From the NCBI GenBank assembly GCA_031292455.1, contig JARLHC010000025.1, positions 1-39,539 of the forward strand: a stretch of 39,539 nt of DNA. Reading direction: 5' to 3'. Source of the stretch: Ignavibacteriaceae bacterium. Its GTDB lineage: Bacteria; Bacteroidota; Ignavibacteria; Ignavibacteriales; Ignavibacteriaceae. Position numbers and translations under genes: made by a program. The notes beneath the pieces were generated by a model. The model had not been told where the DNA came from and did not search any database. It saw only the letters and a program-made list of their open reading frames with translations. How positions within the stretch are numbered: position 1 is the stretch's first letter; each line of letters starts with the position of its first letter. Positions 1 to 9,620 of the stretch are shown one piece after another.

Positions 1-2
1 GC

Positions 3-896
3 CAATGGGCAGGACAAGATTGGAATACAAGCGTTGGAGTACCTACCGGATGGTATTACTGGCTTCCTCCTATTGGTGGTAATGATGGAGTCCTGGCAAA
101 CGGTTTTGAGAATACTGTGGTTACTACTGAAGCTGCCCATACCGGTACTCATTCTCTCAAATTCAGTTTTCCTTTGGGCAGATTGTCACATGATGGTTAC
201 GTTGGTACACTCAGGTATCCGCTTAACTCAAATATTACACCCGGTACTGCTTTGAAAATAAATGTTTGGGTTAAAGCACTTAATCTATACCCCGATTCCG
301 CTAAAAAAAATCCGGGGTCCTGGTCGGTTGGTGTAACACCACTTTATTTTGCAACCAGTGGTGATAATGCTGGATATAATAATTTCCCTAATGCAAAGGA
401 TTATCCTTTTGCATTTCCGGATACTAATCATCAGTTTGATTGGACTCTGTTCACTCAGGTCGACACTGTTCCTACACCTGCTAACATTGGAGATCCTGCC
501 CCACAGTTCATGGAAGTAAGACTTCATGTCTTTGCTCAGTTTGTAGGTACGGTTTATTTTGACGATCTCACTATAAGCACTGTTACTGGTGTAAATGATA
601 AACAAGTTCTGAATCCAACAGAATTTAATTTATCACAGAATTATCCTAACCCGTTTAACCCGAGTACTTCAATTTCATATAACCTTCCAAAAGCTTCTAA
701 TGTTTCGGTTAAGATTTATGACCTTCTCGGTAATGAGGTTAAAACTCTTGTAAGCGCTAATCAGAATGCCGGTACTCATTTCACTGTTTGGAATGGTGAT
801 AATAATTTAGGCAATAAAGTAGTAAGCGGTATTTATATCTATACACTTAGATCAGATGCAGGTTTCGCTTCAAAGAAAATGATGTTGCTTAAATAA
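3..896 (+). CDS. T9SS-secreted carbohydrate-binding-like protein, 3' part
   Basis: The frame is open to the left edge, so the start and most of the protein lie outside the window; about 297 residues are visible. The visible N-terminal part is rich in Trp, Gly and Thr and reads like a jelly-roll carbohydrate-binding domain (segments such as TEAAHTGTHSLKFSF and GTVYFDDLTIST are typical of CBM4/9-like folds). The last roughly 85 residues are a T9SS type A C-terminal sorting domain: the NYPNPFNPSTSISYNLP signature, then VKIYDLLGNEV and a final GIYIYTL...KMMLLK. In this family the domain directs secretion across the outer membrane and surface attachment. An internal ATG at 117 is in frame but lies inside the domain and is not the start. 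The catalytic or binding function of the missing part is unknown. Secretion is well supported, the CBM call is an inference. Confidence 0.85.
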   Translation, partial: QWAGQDWNTSVGVPTGWYYWLPPIGGNDGVLANGFENTVVTTEAAHTGTHSLKFSFPLGRLSHDGYVGTLRYPLNSNITPGTALKINVWVKALNLYPDSAKKNPGSWSVGVTPLYFATSGDNAGYNNFPNAKDYPFAFPDTNHQFDWTLFTQVDTVPTPANIGDPAPQFMEVRLHVFAQFVGTVYFDDLTISTVTGVNDKQVLNPTEFNLSQNYPNPFNPSTSISYNLPKASNVSVKIYDLLGNEVKTLVSANQNAGTHFTVWNGDNNLGNKVVSGIYIYTLRSDAGFASKKMMLLK

Positions 897-909
897 TCTT
901 TATTGTTAT

Positions 910-935
910 AAGGGAGTCTTGATAAAGACTCCCTT
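910..935 (+). terminator. Hairpin terminator after the T9SS protein gene
   Basis: A perfect 11-bp inverted repeat (AAGGGAGTCTT, loop GATA, AAGACTCCCTT) begins 13 bases after the stop codon. The following run is only weakly T-rich (GGCTTAT), so it is an imperfect intrinsic terminator, but placement and stem strength support transcript ending or 3'-end protection. Confidence 0.65.
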
Positions 936-1046
936 GGCTTATCTCCAATATGATGAATTGTTTTTTAAGTAACAATTGATAGTTGTAATTGAGAAAATAT
1001 AGGGGAAATGTTAAAATTGATTTGATACCAATTAAATAATTGATGA

Positions 1047-1067
1047 AAAAAAGTAAATTACTTTTTT
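1047..1067 (+). promoter_or_regulatory. AT-rich hairpin in the leader of the TonB receptor gene
   Basis: AAAAAAGTAA and TTACTTTTTT form a 10-bp A/T-rich inverted repeat whose right arm ends 10 bases before the ATG at 1078. It lies in the 180-bp gap between the upstream terminator and the receptor gene, where the promoter must lie if the receptor heads the operon. It could be a leader structure limiting ribosome access. I could not identify a convincing -33/-7 promoter pair here. Confidence 0.3.
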
Positions 1068-1077
1068 AAGGCCGCGT

Positions 1078-3768
1078 ATGAAAAAAAATTACTATTTATC
1101 TCCTTACATAATGTCCTTTCTTCTGCTGCAAATATTACTTTCCTTTAAAGTTTATGCTGGTACAACAGGTAAACTTACAGGCAAGGTTGCTGATGCCATC
1201 TCAAATGAACCGCTGATTGGAACCAATGTTGTAGTTGTCGGAACTAATCTTGGTGCTGCTGCCGATATTCAGGGAAATTATTTTATTCTTAATATCCCTC
1301 CTGGAACTTACCAGGTAAAGGCTACTCAGATCGGCTACTCGCCCACAACTATAAATAATGTAAAAATTTCTGTTGACCAGACTACCAGGATAGATATAAA
1401 ACTAGGTGAACAGGTGGTGCAGCTTCAAAATGTTGTGGTCACTTCTACTCGTGGCTTTGTTCAAAAGGATCTGACTTCAACTGAGGAAAAAATAAGCGGT
1501 GATCAAATTTCTATGCTCCCGGTTGAGGATGTGAATGCTGTCGTTAACCTTCAGGCAGGAGTAGTTGACGGACATTTCCGCGGCGGAAGAATTGGTGAGG
1601 TGAAATACCTTGTCGACGGAGTCTCTGTTAATGATGTCTATTCGGGGTCTTCAACTCTGGAAGCTGATGTTAGCAGTATTCAGGAATTGCAGGTTTTAAC
1701 CGGTACGTTTAATGCTGAATATGGAGAGGCTCTTTCAGGCGTTGTTAACCAGGTTACTAAAATTGCTGGTGAGAAATATTCAGGCCGGATATCAATTTAT
1801 TCGGGTGATTATTTTACACCAAGAAGTAATGTCTTTCCAAACCTGAATAAATTAAGACCAAAGGATGTTTATAATTTCCAGGGAAATTTGAGCGGCCCTG
1901 TTCCCGGTATCGGAGATTTTCTGAAATTCTTCGTTTCTGGAAGGTACCTTAATGATAATGGATATATCTACGGTCAAAGAAAATTTAACCCATCAGATTC
2001 ATCTAATTTTTCGAATAGTGATCCCAGCAAGTGGTATGTGGGAGCTACTGGTGATAATGCTTATGTGCCTATGAATAGTTCCAAAACATTAACACTGCAA
2101 GGAAAATTAGCCATCAATGTTGGCTCTGGCAAAGGTATTGTTTTTAACGGACTTTACCAGAATAATGATTATAAGGTGTATGACCATATGTTTAGATTAG
2201 ATCCGGATGGAGATTATAATTATTATCAGAAGAGTTTTCTTGGAAGTGCAAGTTATACTCATTTGTTCAACAGTAAATCTTTTCTTGATTTTCTGGGTTC
2301 TGCCTTTCTTTCTGATTACAAACAGTATGTCTATCAGGACCCTCTGGATCCGAGGTATGTAAACCCGCAGAGATTTAGCGATGTTGGTGGCCCTGCCTTT
2401 TATACAGGCGGTACCCAAAATTGGCATTTCCTTCATAACACAAACACTTATACAGGGAAAATTGATTATACTTCCCAAATCACTAATGTTCACGAAATTA
2501 AAACCGGTTTTGAATATGACTATCACACATTAAACTATCAGGATATCCAAACCATTGTAGATGCTTCAACCGGATTTAAACCTGCTTTACCTCCTTTAGG
2601 TTCCTTTGATTATAATATTTATAAGAATCATCCTTATCAATTAGCTGCTTATTTACAGGATAAAATTGAACTTGAATATCTTATTGTTAATGTGGGTATT
2701 AGGTACGATCTTTTCCAACCAGATGCATTGGTCTTATCCGATCCGAATAATATTGCAGAACTTGATAATTATACTCCGCCTTACCCCGGCCAGTATTTCT
2801 ATAAGGCAAGTGTCAAATCTCAGGTTAGCCCCCGGTTGGGAATTTCTTACCCTATTAGCGATAAAGGGGCTGTTCATATCTCCTACGGCCATTTTTTCCA
2901 GATACCTCCGTTTGATTATTTATACCGAAACCCTAACTTCAGAATCCCTCTGTCCAATGATGTAAACCCAATTAGCCAGAATACCATTGGCAATGCTGAT
3001 CTTAAACCGCAGCAGACTGTTATGTATGAGATCGGACTTCAGCAGGAAATATTTACAAACTTTGGTATTAACGTTACTACTTATTATAAAGATATCAGAA
3101 ATCTGCTTGGTGTAGAATTATTCCTGAAAAACAATTCTAAAAGATTTGCTAAATTTATAAATACTGATTATGGTTCTGTAACTGGTATTACTCTCTCTTT
3201 TGAGAAAAGATTTTCCGATGGTTTCAGTGCAAACCTTGATTATACATATCAGGTAGCTAAGGGAGATGCTTCCGATCCAAATGATGCCTTTAATAAAGCT
3301 CAGACAACGCCCCCGGTTCAGGCAAATAAAATGCTCGTACCTCTCGATTGGGATAGAAGGCATTCTCTTAACCTTACTGCTTCAACTGGCGAACTTGAAA
3401 ATTATCTTATTAGTATGGTAGCCCGTCTTGGATCAGGATTACCATATACTCCTTCTTTCCAGCAGACTAATACTGGCATCGAAAACAGTTCTAATAAACC
3501 TGCTTTTTTCAATGTAGATGTATATTTAACAAAATACCTGAAGTTGATGGGTTTTAACCTTTCGGTATTTGCAAAAATTTATAACCTGTTCGATACTGCC
3601 AATGAAGATAATGTCTTTACCGATACTGGACGAGCTGGTTATACACTTCAACTCACTCAGCCGCAGGCTGCCCCCAGAGGTGTTAATACCTTAGCTCAAT
3701 TTTATACTAGACCCGATTTCTATTCCTCTCCTCGACAAATTATAATAGGGGCTCAAATTGATTTTTAA
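1078..3768 (+). CDS. TonB-dependent outer-membrane receptor
   Basis: The 896-residue protein starts with a signal peptide (hydrophobic SPYIMSFLLLQILLSF, then VYAG). A carboxypeptidase-regulatory-like beta-sandwich follows (residues about 30-110; GKLTGKVADAISNEPLIGTNV, GNYFILNIPPGTYQVKA), then a plug domain (about 115-230; ISGDQISMLPVEDVNAVV, VDGVSVNDVYSG) and a long beta-barrel ending in the aromatic terminus IIIGAQIDF. Family proteins take up ligands across the outer membrane using TonB energy. The architecture resembles SusC-type oligosaccharide receptors, but no SusD-like lipoprotein gene follows. The ATG has AAGG upstream (1068-1071). It appears to head the long glycan operon, with the next start only 22 bases after its stop. 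The substrate cannot be read from this sequence; a beta-mannoside is inferred from the downstream enzymes. Confidence 0.93.
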   Translation: MKKNYYLSPYIMSFLLLQILLSFKVYAGTTGKLTGKVADAISNEPLIGTNVVVVGTNLGAAADIQGNYFILNIPPGTYQVKATQIGYSPTTINNVKISVDQTTRIDIKLGEQVVQLQNVVVTSTRGFVQKDLTSTEEKISGDQISMLPVEDVNAVVNLQAGVVDGHFRGGRIGEVKYLVDGVSVNDVYSGSSTLEADVSSIQELQVLTGTFNAEYGEALSGVVNQVTKIAGEKYSGRISIYSGDYFTPRSNVFPNLNKLRPKDVYNFQGNLSGPVPGIGDFLKFFVSGRYLNDNGYIYGQRKFNPSDSSNFSNSDPSKWYVGATGDNAYVPMNSSKTLTLQGKLAINVGSGKGIVFNGLYQNNDYKVYDHMFRLDPDGDYNYYQKSFLGSASYTHLFNSKSFLDFLGSAFLSDYKQYVYQDPLDPRYVNPQRFSDVGGPAFYTGGTQNWHFLHNTNTYTGKIDYTSQITNVHEIKTGFEYDYHTLNYQDIQTIVDASTGFKPALPPLGSFDYNIYKNHPYQLAAYLQDKIELEYLIVNVGIRYDLFQPDALVLSDPNNIAELDNYTPPYPGQYFYKASVKSQVSPRLGISYPISDKGAVHISYGHFFQIPPFDYLYRNPNFRIPLSNDVNPISQNTIGNADLKPQQTVMYEIGLQQEIFTNFGINVTTYYKDIRNLLGVELFLKNNSKRFAKFINTDYGSVTGITLSFEKRFSDGFSANLDYTYQVAKGDASDPNDAFNKAQTTPPVQANKMLVPLDWDRRHSLNLTASTGELENYLISMVARLGSGLPYTPSFQQTNTGIENSSNKPAFFNVDVYLTKYLKLMGFNLSVFAKIYNLFDTANEDNVFTDTGRAGYTLQLTQPQAAPRGVNTLAQFYTRPDFYSSPRQIIIGAQIDF

Positions 3769-3790
3769 AACTCTTACTAATAGTAATTAT

Positions 3791-6700
3791 ATGAAATCAT
3801 ATAAAGTTATTCCCCGCTTATACAGTTTAATATGGATTCCCCTTTTCGTCATACTATTCTCTTCTGTTTTATTTTCTCAGAGAATTGTCGATAAGAATAA
3901 AGGAAATCCTAACAATACTAAAAAAGGTTTCATGGATGGAAATCTTGTAGGAACTATTTATTACAATTATGGCGAAATTGCTGATTGGCAGAATGAGCCT
4001 ACTCTGAGCGGTGTTTGGCCCAAAGGCACTAACCATACCTATATTGATGGAGTGGCTGTTATTGTTCAGGCTGAAGCTACTGCACCCGGTGGACAGATAA
4101 TTCATCCCCTTGAAACAAATTATTATGAATATACTAGGGTTAATCCCATTACTAAAAATACCTATGGCTGGTATGCTTTGCCCGGATATGCAAGCCCTTA
4201 TCAGACTGGAGTTGCAAGAAGCGATGATAAAAGCACTTGGCCTTCATCATGGCCGGATCAGAGATCAGACTGGGATGGACAATGGGATGGCTTCTTCGGT
4301 AAAAATATTCTTAATGCCGATCTTGAAACTTTTTTCGTTTTTGATGATGATCAAGATCGGGGTTATATCAACCAGTACAATTTCAGACCAGATGCTGATG
4401 ATTCAACTAGAGGCGGTCTGGGCTTGCAGGTTCGGGCACGTGGCTTCCAATGGTCTCAGGTGCTTGCAGAGGATGTAATCTTCTGGTATTATGAAATTAC
4501 AAATATGTCTACTACCGATTATCCCAAAACTCTTTTTGCTCAATATGTCGATTGGGGCATAGGCGGACATGATAACTCTTCAAATAATTTAGGCTCATAT
4601 GATAAATTACTCAATATCTCTTATGCCTGGTTACTTCCAGGAATTAATGGACTTCCGGGTAATTGGAGTCCAGTAGGTTATTGCGGTTATGCATTCCTCG
4701 AAAGCCCTGGCATTTCAGATGATAATATTGATAATGACCTTGACGGTTTGACTGATGAAAGAAGAGATAATAATGCCAAAGTTTTTATTACGACGCCGGA
4801 AACTGATCCTTTCCTTCGGAATCTTGGCAGGGATACCGTAAACTTTAAAAACTTTTATGGTTATTCATGGCATCCGCATTGGGATGCTGATGAAAATGAA
4901 AATTGGCGCTCCTTTACTGATCTCAATGGAAATGGAAAGTGGGATCCGGGCGAACCTTTAAACGATGATGTGGGTAGTGATGGTTTAGGTCCATATGATG
5001 AAGGTTACCCTGGACCTGATCCCGATGGTTCCGAAGGTGATGGAAAACCAGAGCAGGGGGAGCCTAATTTTGGAATACTAGATAAAGATGAATCTGATCA
5101 GCTTGGTTTAACAGGCTTTGATATTTTTGCTACTCATACATATGATCTTAACAATGATGAGCATAACTGGGGATTCCTTTCTAAAGATACTCTTATTGTT
5201 CCCCCTTCACAACCGGAAAATCTTGCTAATCTTTTCTCTTCCGGACTCTTCCCATTGGTCGGACGAAATACCTATTCCACTCAGACCGGGCAGATCCAGG
5301 AAACCGGTGCGACCCAGCGTTTTTCGATGGCACTTATTTTTGGACTAAATACTGATGACCTATTCAGGAGAAAGAAAACAGTTCAATCAATTTATAATGC
5401 TAACTATCATTTCGCGAAACCTCCCGAAAAACCGATTGTTAAAGCTATCGCTGGTGACCATAAGGTTACACTTTACTGGGATAGTCGTGCTGAAACTACA
5501 TTTGATCCTTTCTACCAAAAAGTGAATTTCGAGGGATATAGAATCTATCGCTCTACTGAACCTAATTTCATAGAGGATAAAACTATTACTGATGCCTATG
5601 GTGTTCCCGTCTTTCGTCAACCTATTGCTATTTTTGATCTTGTAGACGGTATTACCGGGCTCCATCCGATTGATATTAACGGAGCTAAGTTTCAACTGGG
5701 TACTGATTCCGGTCTCAAACATTCATATGTAGATTCCACCGTTACAAATGGAGAAACTTATTATTACGCAGTATGTTCTTATGACCAGGGGTTTATCCAG
5801 ACTAATATCCAGGGACAGGTACTTGGAATCCCTCCATCGGAAACAACTAGCATTATCAAAGTCGATATAAATGGTAATTATACAACTGATATAAACACTG
5901 CAGTTGTTAATCCTCATGCTCCAGGGGCCGGATATATCAATCCACAAATTTCAAATTTTAAAAAGATAGGACCCGCTACAGGAGATGCCAGCATTACTAT
6001 TCTGGACCCTGATTCAATGAAGGCTTTTAATACATACAGGGTTGAATTTCTAAACAATTCCGCTTACAACAACAACCCTACTCCATTGTATAGGATAGTA
6101 AATTATACTACGAACGATACTCTTGTTAAATTTACTCCCTTTTCCGGTGAAAATGTGCAAACCCTTGTCAAACAGGGATTCAGTGTCAATTTAACGAACG
6201 ATTCAGTCGTAGGTATCGATTATACTAATACTGGATGGGAATCCGGCAGCAATAGTACATATATAGTTCAGGCCGGATTTGATACAAGAGGTGTTAAAGC
6301 TTTCCAATCTAAAAAAGTAAATTTTCCGGCCGACTTTGAAATCAGGTTTACTAATCCGGGACAGGGAGATACTTCATTCTCCTATACGGGAGATGCCGGC
6401 ATACCTTCCAATATTATTGTTAAGGATTTGACAGATAATATTGATCATTTCCAGTTTGCTTTTTTTGACGACAATAATAATAATTTGTTTGATGCGGGGG
6501 ATGCGGTTTTTGTTGCTTTCGGCGATTCTACCGGTAAAAGAGCAAATGATTTTACTGACTCACATTTTAGCTGGTCCATTTCTTTAGTAAAAGATACTTC
6601 TATTAAGAATCCTAACCAGAAACTTCCGCAGCCGGGGGATGTAATTAAAATCAGAACCACTAAACCATTCCGAAATGCAGATTATGTCGAGTTTACTACT

Positions 6701-7051
6701 CAAAAAGCAGATTTCAATAGATCTAAAGCGATTTTGGATTTGAATAATATTGCTGTAGTTCCTAATCCTTATGTCGGGGCCGCTTCATGGGAACCGGCTT
6801 CCGCTACAATAGGCCGTGGCGATAGACTAGTTTATTTTATTCATCTCCCTAATAAATGTACTATTAGGATTTATACGATCAGTGGTAGTCTTGTCAAGAC
6901 CCTTGAACACGATGCGCCCCTGACTGATGGACAGCAACCTTGGGATTTGACTACTAAAGATGGTATGTCGCTTGCCTTTGGCGTTTATATTTTCCACGTT
7001 GATGCACCCGGTATAGGTCAGAAAATCGGGAAATTTGCGATTATTAAATAA
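3791..7051 (+). CDS. Large secreted protein with FnIII-like domain and T9SS-type C-terminus
   Basis: I chose ATG 3791 because it begins a clean signal peptide (MKSYKVIPRLYSLIW, then FVILFSSVLFSQ); an in-frame ATG at 3758 lies inside the receptor gene. The 1086-residue product has two acidic Asn/Asp/Gly-rich stretches resembling calcium-binding repeats (about residues 307-330, DDNIDNDLDGLTDE; and about 376-440, DLNGNGKWDPGEPLNDD and onward). A fibronectin-III-like region with GYRIYRS and GETYYYAV lies at about 540-667. The end is a T9SS-like sorting domain (VVPNPYVGAASW, then IRIYTISGSLVKTLEH, then AFGVYIFHVDAPG). It sits between a TonB receptor and a PorV-like gene, which suggests a surface partner of the receptor, perhaps replacing SusD as a glycan binder. 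No catalytic motif is recognised, and a binding role is inference. Confidence 0.82.
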   Translation: MKSYKVIPRLYSLIWIPLFVILFSSVLFSQRIVDKNKGNPNNTKKGFMDGNLVGTIYYNYGEIADWQNEPTLSGVWPKGTNHTYIDGVAVIVQAEATAPGGQIIHPLETNYYEYTRVNPITKNTYGWYALPGYASPYQTGVARSDDKSTWPSSWPDQRSDWDGQWDGFFGKNILNADLETFFVFDDDQDRGYINQYNFRPDADDSTRGGLGLQVRARGFQWSQVLAEDVIFWYYEITNMSTTDYPKTLFAQYVDWGIGGHDNSSNNLGSYDKLLNISYAWLLPGINGLPGNWSPVGYCGYAFLESPGISDDNIDNDLDGLTDERRDNNAKVFITTPETDPFLRNLGRDTVNFKNFYGYSWHPHWDADENENWRSFTDLNGNGKWDPGEPLNDDVGSDGLGPYDEGYPGPDPDGSEGDGKPEQGEPNFGILDKDESDQLGLTGFDIFATHTYDLNNDEHNWGFLSKDTLIVPPSQPENLANLFSSGLFPLVGRNTYSTQTGQIQETGATQRFSMALIFGLNTDDLFRRKKTVQSIYNANYHFAKPPEKPIVKAIAGDHKVTLYWDSRAETTFDPFYQKVNFEGYRIYRSTEPNFIEDKTITDAYGVPVFRQPIAIFDLVDGITGLHPIDINGAKFQLGTDSGLKHSYVDSTVTNGETYYYAVCSYDQGFIQTNIQGQVLGIPPSETTSIIKVDINGNYTTDINTAVVNPHAPGAGYINPQISNFKKIGPATGDASITILDPDSMKAFNTYRVEFLNNSAYNNNPTPLYRIVNYTTNDTLVKFTPFSGENVQTLVKQGFSVNLTNDSVVGIDYTNTGWESGSNSTYIVQAGFDTRGVKAFQSKKVNFPADFEIRFTNPGQGDTSFSYTGDAGIPSNIIVKDLTDNIDHFQFAFFDDNNNNLFDAGDAVFVAFGDSTGKRANDFTDSHFSWSISLVKDTSIKNPNQKLPQPGDVIKIRTTKPFRNADYVEFTTQKADFNRSKAILDLNNIAVVPNPYVGAASWEPASATIGRGDRLVYFIHLPNKCTIRIYTISGSLVKTLEHDAPLTDGQQPWDLTTKDGMSLAFGVYIFHVDAPGIGQKIGKFAIIK

Positions 7052-7073
7052 GTAGTGAATGTATGGAGCAGAT

Positions 7074-8096
7074 ATGAAAATTAAAATATTTACAATATTA
7101 ATTGTCGTTGGAATAGTTTCTGCAAACCTTTTCTCGCAGACTTCTAAAGTTGGAACTACTGCTGCTACTTTTCTTGAGATAGGACCTGGATCTGTTGCAA
7201 CAGGAATGGGTTGTGCGTTTGTCAGTGTTGCAAATGATGCCACATCACTTTATTGGAATCCGGCCGGTATTGCGAATTTTTCCAGTAATGAAGTGACTAT
7301 TTTTCATGCAAACTGGCTTGCTTCAACTAATTTTGACTATGCCGCTCTTGTCCTTCCCCTTGGCGGAGCAGGAAGCATTGGACTAAGCTTTACTTCTTTC
7401 TCAATGGCTGACGAAATGGTCAGAACCGTAGCTCAACCGGAGGGGACAGGGGAATTCTTTAGTGCAGGGGATATTGCCGTCGGTCTTTCTTATGCAAAGA
7501 GTTTAACAGATCGCTTTTCTATAGGGTTTACTGCTAAATATATTCAGGAAACAATCTGGCATGAAACAGCGAGTGCAATTGCCGTTGATGCAGGTACAAT
7601 GTTCAGAACAGATCTTTTCAATGGTCTTGTTATCGGTGCATCCATCTCTAATTTTGGTACTCAGATGAAACTTTACGGGAGCGATATTAGGTCCTTCGGT
7701 AGAGTTAATACTTCACTTCTTGGTTCAAATGATCAGATCCCATTTAACGTTGAACTTGATTCGTGGGATCTTCCGTTTATCTTTCAGATTGGTCTGTCCA
7801 CTCATATTGTTAAAAATGATGACTACAGTATTCTGGTTGCAGTCGACGCTCTCCACCCAAATGATAATTATGAAAGTATGAATGTCGGGGGTGAATTTTC
7901 GTTTCGCGATTGTGTCTTTATAAGGGGAGGCTATAAAAATCTTTTTCTGACAGATTCTGAGGGTGGTTTGTCTTTAGGTGTTGGAGTTAATTCTAAACTC
8001 CTTTTCAGCGATGATTTTGTTAGTTTTGATTATGCCTATAGGAATTTTGGAAGGCTAACTAATATTCAGACGTTATCTGTTGATATCAAATTTTGA
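7074..8096 (+). CDS. PorV/PorQ-family outer-membrane protein
   Basis: ATG 7074 is preferred over the in-frame ATG at 7059: it directly begins a signal peptide (MKIKIFTILIVVGIVSANLFSQ) and has GGAG at 7064-7067 at good spacing. The 340-residue protein has the family's typical opening after the signal (KVGTTAATFLEIGPGSVATG, then MG.AFVS.ANDATSLYWNPAG). It continues as alternating amphipathic strands and ends in an aromatic barrel terminus (TLSVDIKF). PorV is the outer-membrane shuttle of the type IX system that hands sorting-domain proteins from the translocon to the attachment complex, and the family includes many paralogues of unknown specificity. Its position right after a T9SS-type substrate gene suggests a dedicated partner. 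It is probably not the housekeeping PorV, since no other T9SS core gene is nearby. Confidence 0.85.
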   Translation: MKIKIFTILIVVGIVSANLFSQTSKVGTTAATFLEIGPGSVATGMGCAFVSVANDATSLYWNPAGIANFSSNEVTIFHANWLASTNFDYAALVLPLGGAGSIGLSFTSFSMADEMVRTVAQPEGTGEFFSAGDIAVGLSYAKSLTDRFSIGFTAKYIQETIWHETASAIAVDAGTMFRTDLFNGLVIGASISNFGTQMKLYGSDIRSFGRVNTSLLGSNDQIPFNVELDSWDLPFIFQIGLSTHIVKNDDYSILVAVDALHPNDNYESMNVGGEFSFRDCVFIRGGYKNLFLTDSEGGLSLGVGVNSKLLFSDDFVSFDYAYRNFGRLTNIQTLSVDIKF

Positions 8097-8105
8097 TGTG
8101 GATGT

Positions 8106-9620
8106 ATGAAAATTTATGCTCAATTCTTTTTCATTTGCGGTTTACTTATACTTTTAGCGTTTCAGGGATTTCCACAAAAGAAATTTATAAATATTAATGA
8201 TGCAGATTCTTCAAATGGGGAACTTATACTGGCGGAAGCTGGGAATAAGGAAATAACTGTAAGAGAGTTTATTTATGGTTATGAATTTGGGCCGGCTTTT
8301 CCTAAAAGAGTGAAAAATTCGAAGGAGGTTTACCTTAATTACCTTATTAATGAGAAACTCCTCGCTGGTGAAGGGTATTCACGCCATCTTGATACTGTTT
8401 CAATTGTAAAGGAAAATCTTTATGGCCTTGAGACTGACATGGCCACGGAGGAAATGTTTAAAGATCAGATTATGAAACAGGTTAAAATTTCAGATAAAGA
8501 AATCAGTGAAGCCGTAAATAAGAAATTAGTAAGTGTGGAATTGAAATGGCTATTTGCTCCCAACAGGGATAGTCTCAATTTTTATTTAAATAACATAAAT
8601 AAAGGGGTTAAATTTGACTCTTTATTTAATGCACAATTAATTAATTCTGTTTTTGCTGATCAGCGAAGTTGGAAAACTGATCTCTTCAATATGGAACAAA
8701 AAAGCAGCATGATAGCAGGAGTGGTTAAGAACCAGAAAGCCGGAGCAATTTCATCTCCTGTAGAAGGTCCCGATGGTTGGTATATATTTAAAATAGTTAA
8801 TGTTTGGAAAGAAGTTCTTCCAAATGAGTCTGAAATAGCAAAACTAAAAGAAGACTCTCAAAGAGTTTTGGAAAAAGACAAGATGGATTCGCTTTCGGAT
8901 AATTATATAAAACATATTTTTGTTGATCTTGATCCGCAAATAGATGGGAAGGTATTTTATATTCTTCGATTATATCTTGCCAAATATAAAGTAAGTCAGG
9001 AGAAATTTAGTGAATGGAATCTAGAGGAAAAACTAATTAATGCTCTAAGCGCACTTGATTCTGTAAAACAGGATTTGAATTCTCTTAAATTGGTTAATAT
9101 GAAGAATGGTTCATATTCAATAAAAGATTTTATCGACTGGCTGAGATACAGGGATCGGCTTCTGAAATTTAATGATTCTGATTTTAATGGTTTTTCCGGA
9201 AGTGTCGAATCTTTCGTGTGGAGAATGGTAAGGGATAACTCTCTTACAAAGATTGCTTTTGAGAAGGGATATCAGAATAAAATGGAAATTCAGGAAAAGC
9301 TTGGCTGGTGGAAAGATAAAATAATGTACGCACTTATAAGAGATAATATCATCAATTCTGTTCCTTTAAAAGATAAAAAAGAGTCGTTCAAATATGAGAA
9401 TGACCCCCTTTCCGATGATGCTAATAAAAAATTGCTGCATACAATATTAGCCCTGAAACAAAAGAACAAAATCTCTATTAATAAAGATCTTCTTAATGAA
9501 ATTAAAGTGGAGAATGAAAACGACCCCCGCGCAATTGAGGTTTACACAGTCAAAAAAGATGGAATATTTCCTCATCCTGCATATCCATCAATTGATTTGC
9601 TATGGCAGAACTGGCAATGA
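8106..9620 (+). CDS. SurA/parvulin-like periplasmic peptidyl-prolyl isomerase-type protein
   Basis: The 504-residue protein has a signal peptide (MKIYAQFFFICGLLILLAFQ). The N-terminal helical region (GNKEITVREFIYGYEF, YLNYLINEKLLAGEGYSR) matches the chaperone domain of SurA/PrsA-type foldases, and residues about 138-235 resemble a parvulin domain (VELKWLFAPN, KAGAISSPVEGPDGWYIFKIV). The C-terminal half is lysine-rich, helical and not recognised. These proteins help outer-membrane proteins fold. The gene starts 9 bases after the PorV-like gene and its stop overlaps the next start, so it is translationally coupled to the operon. It may assist the locus's own barrel and secreted proteins. Isomerase activity is uncertain because the parvulin domain looks divergent. 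Confidence 0.72.
   Translation: MKIYAQFFFICGLLILLAFQGFPQKKFININDADSSNGELILAEAGNKEITVREFIYGYEFGPAFPKRVKNSKEVYLNYLINEKLLAGEGYSRHLDTVSIVKENLYGLETDMATEEMFKDQIMKQVKISDKEISEAVNKKLVSVELKWLFAPNRDSLNFYLNNINKGVKFDSLFNAQLINSVFADQRSWKTDLFNMEQKSSMIAGVVKNQKAGAISSPVEGPDGWYIFKIVNVWKEVLPNESEIAKLKEDSQRVLEKDKMDSLSDNYIKHIFVDLDPQIDGKVFYILRLYLAKYKVSQEKFSEWNLEEKLINALSALDSVKQDLNSLKLVNMKNGSYSIKDFIDWLRYRDRLLKFNDSDFNGFSGSVESFVWRMVRDNSLTKIAFEKGYQNKMEIQEKLGWWKDKIMYALIRDNIINSVPLKDKKESFKYENDPLSDDANKKLLHTILALKQKNKISINKDLLNEIKVENENDPRAIEVYTVKKDGIFPHPAYPSIDLLWQNWQ

Noticed and set aside
3758-3790. Upstream ATG for the large secreted protein
   Set aside because: It lies inside the receptor gene and would put 11 extra residues before a complete signal peptide that starts at 3791.
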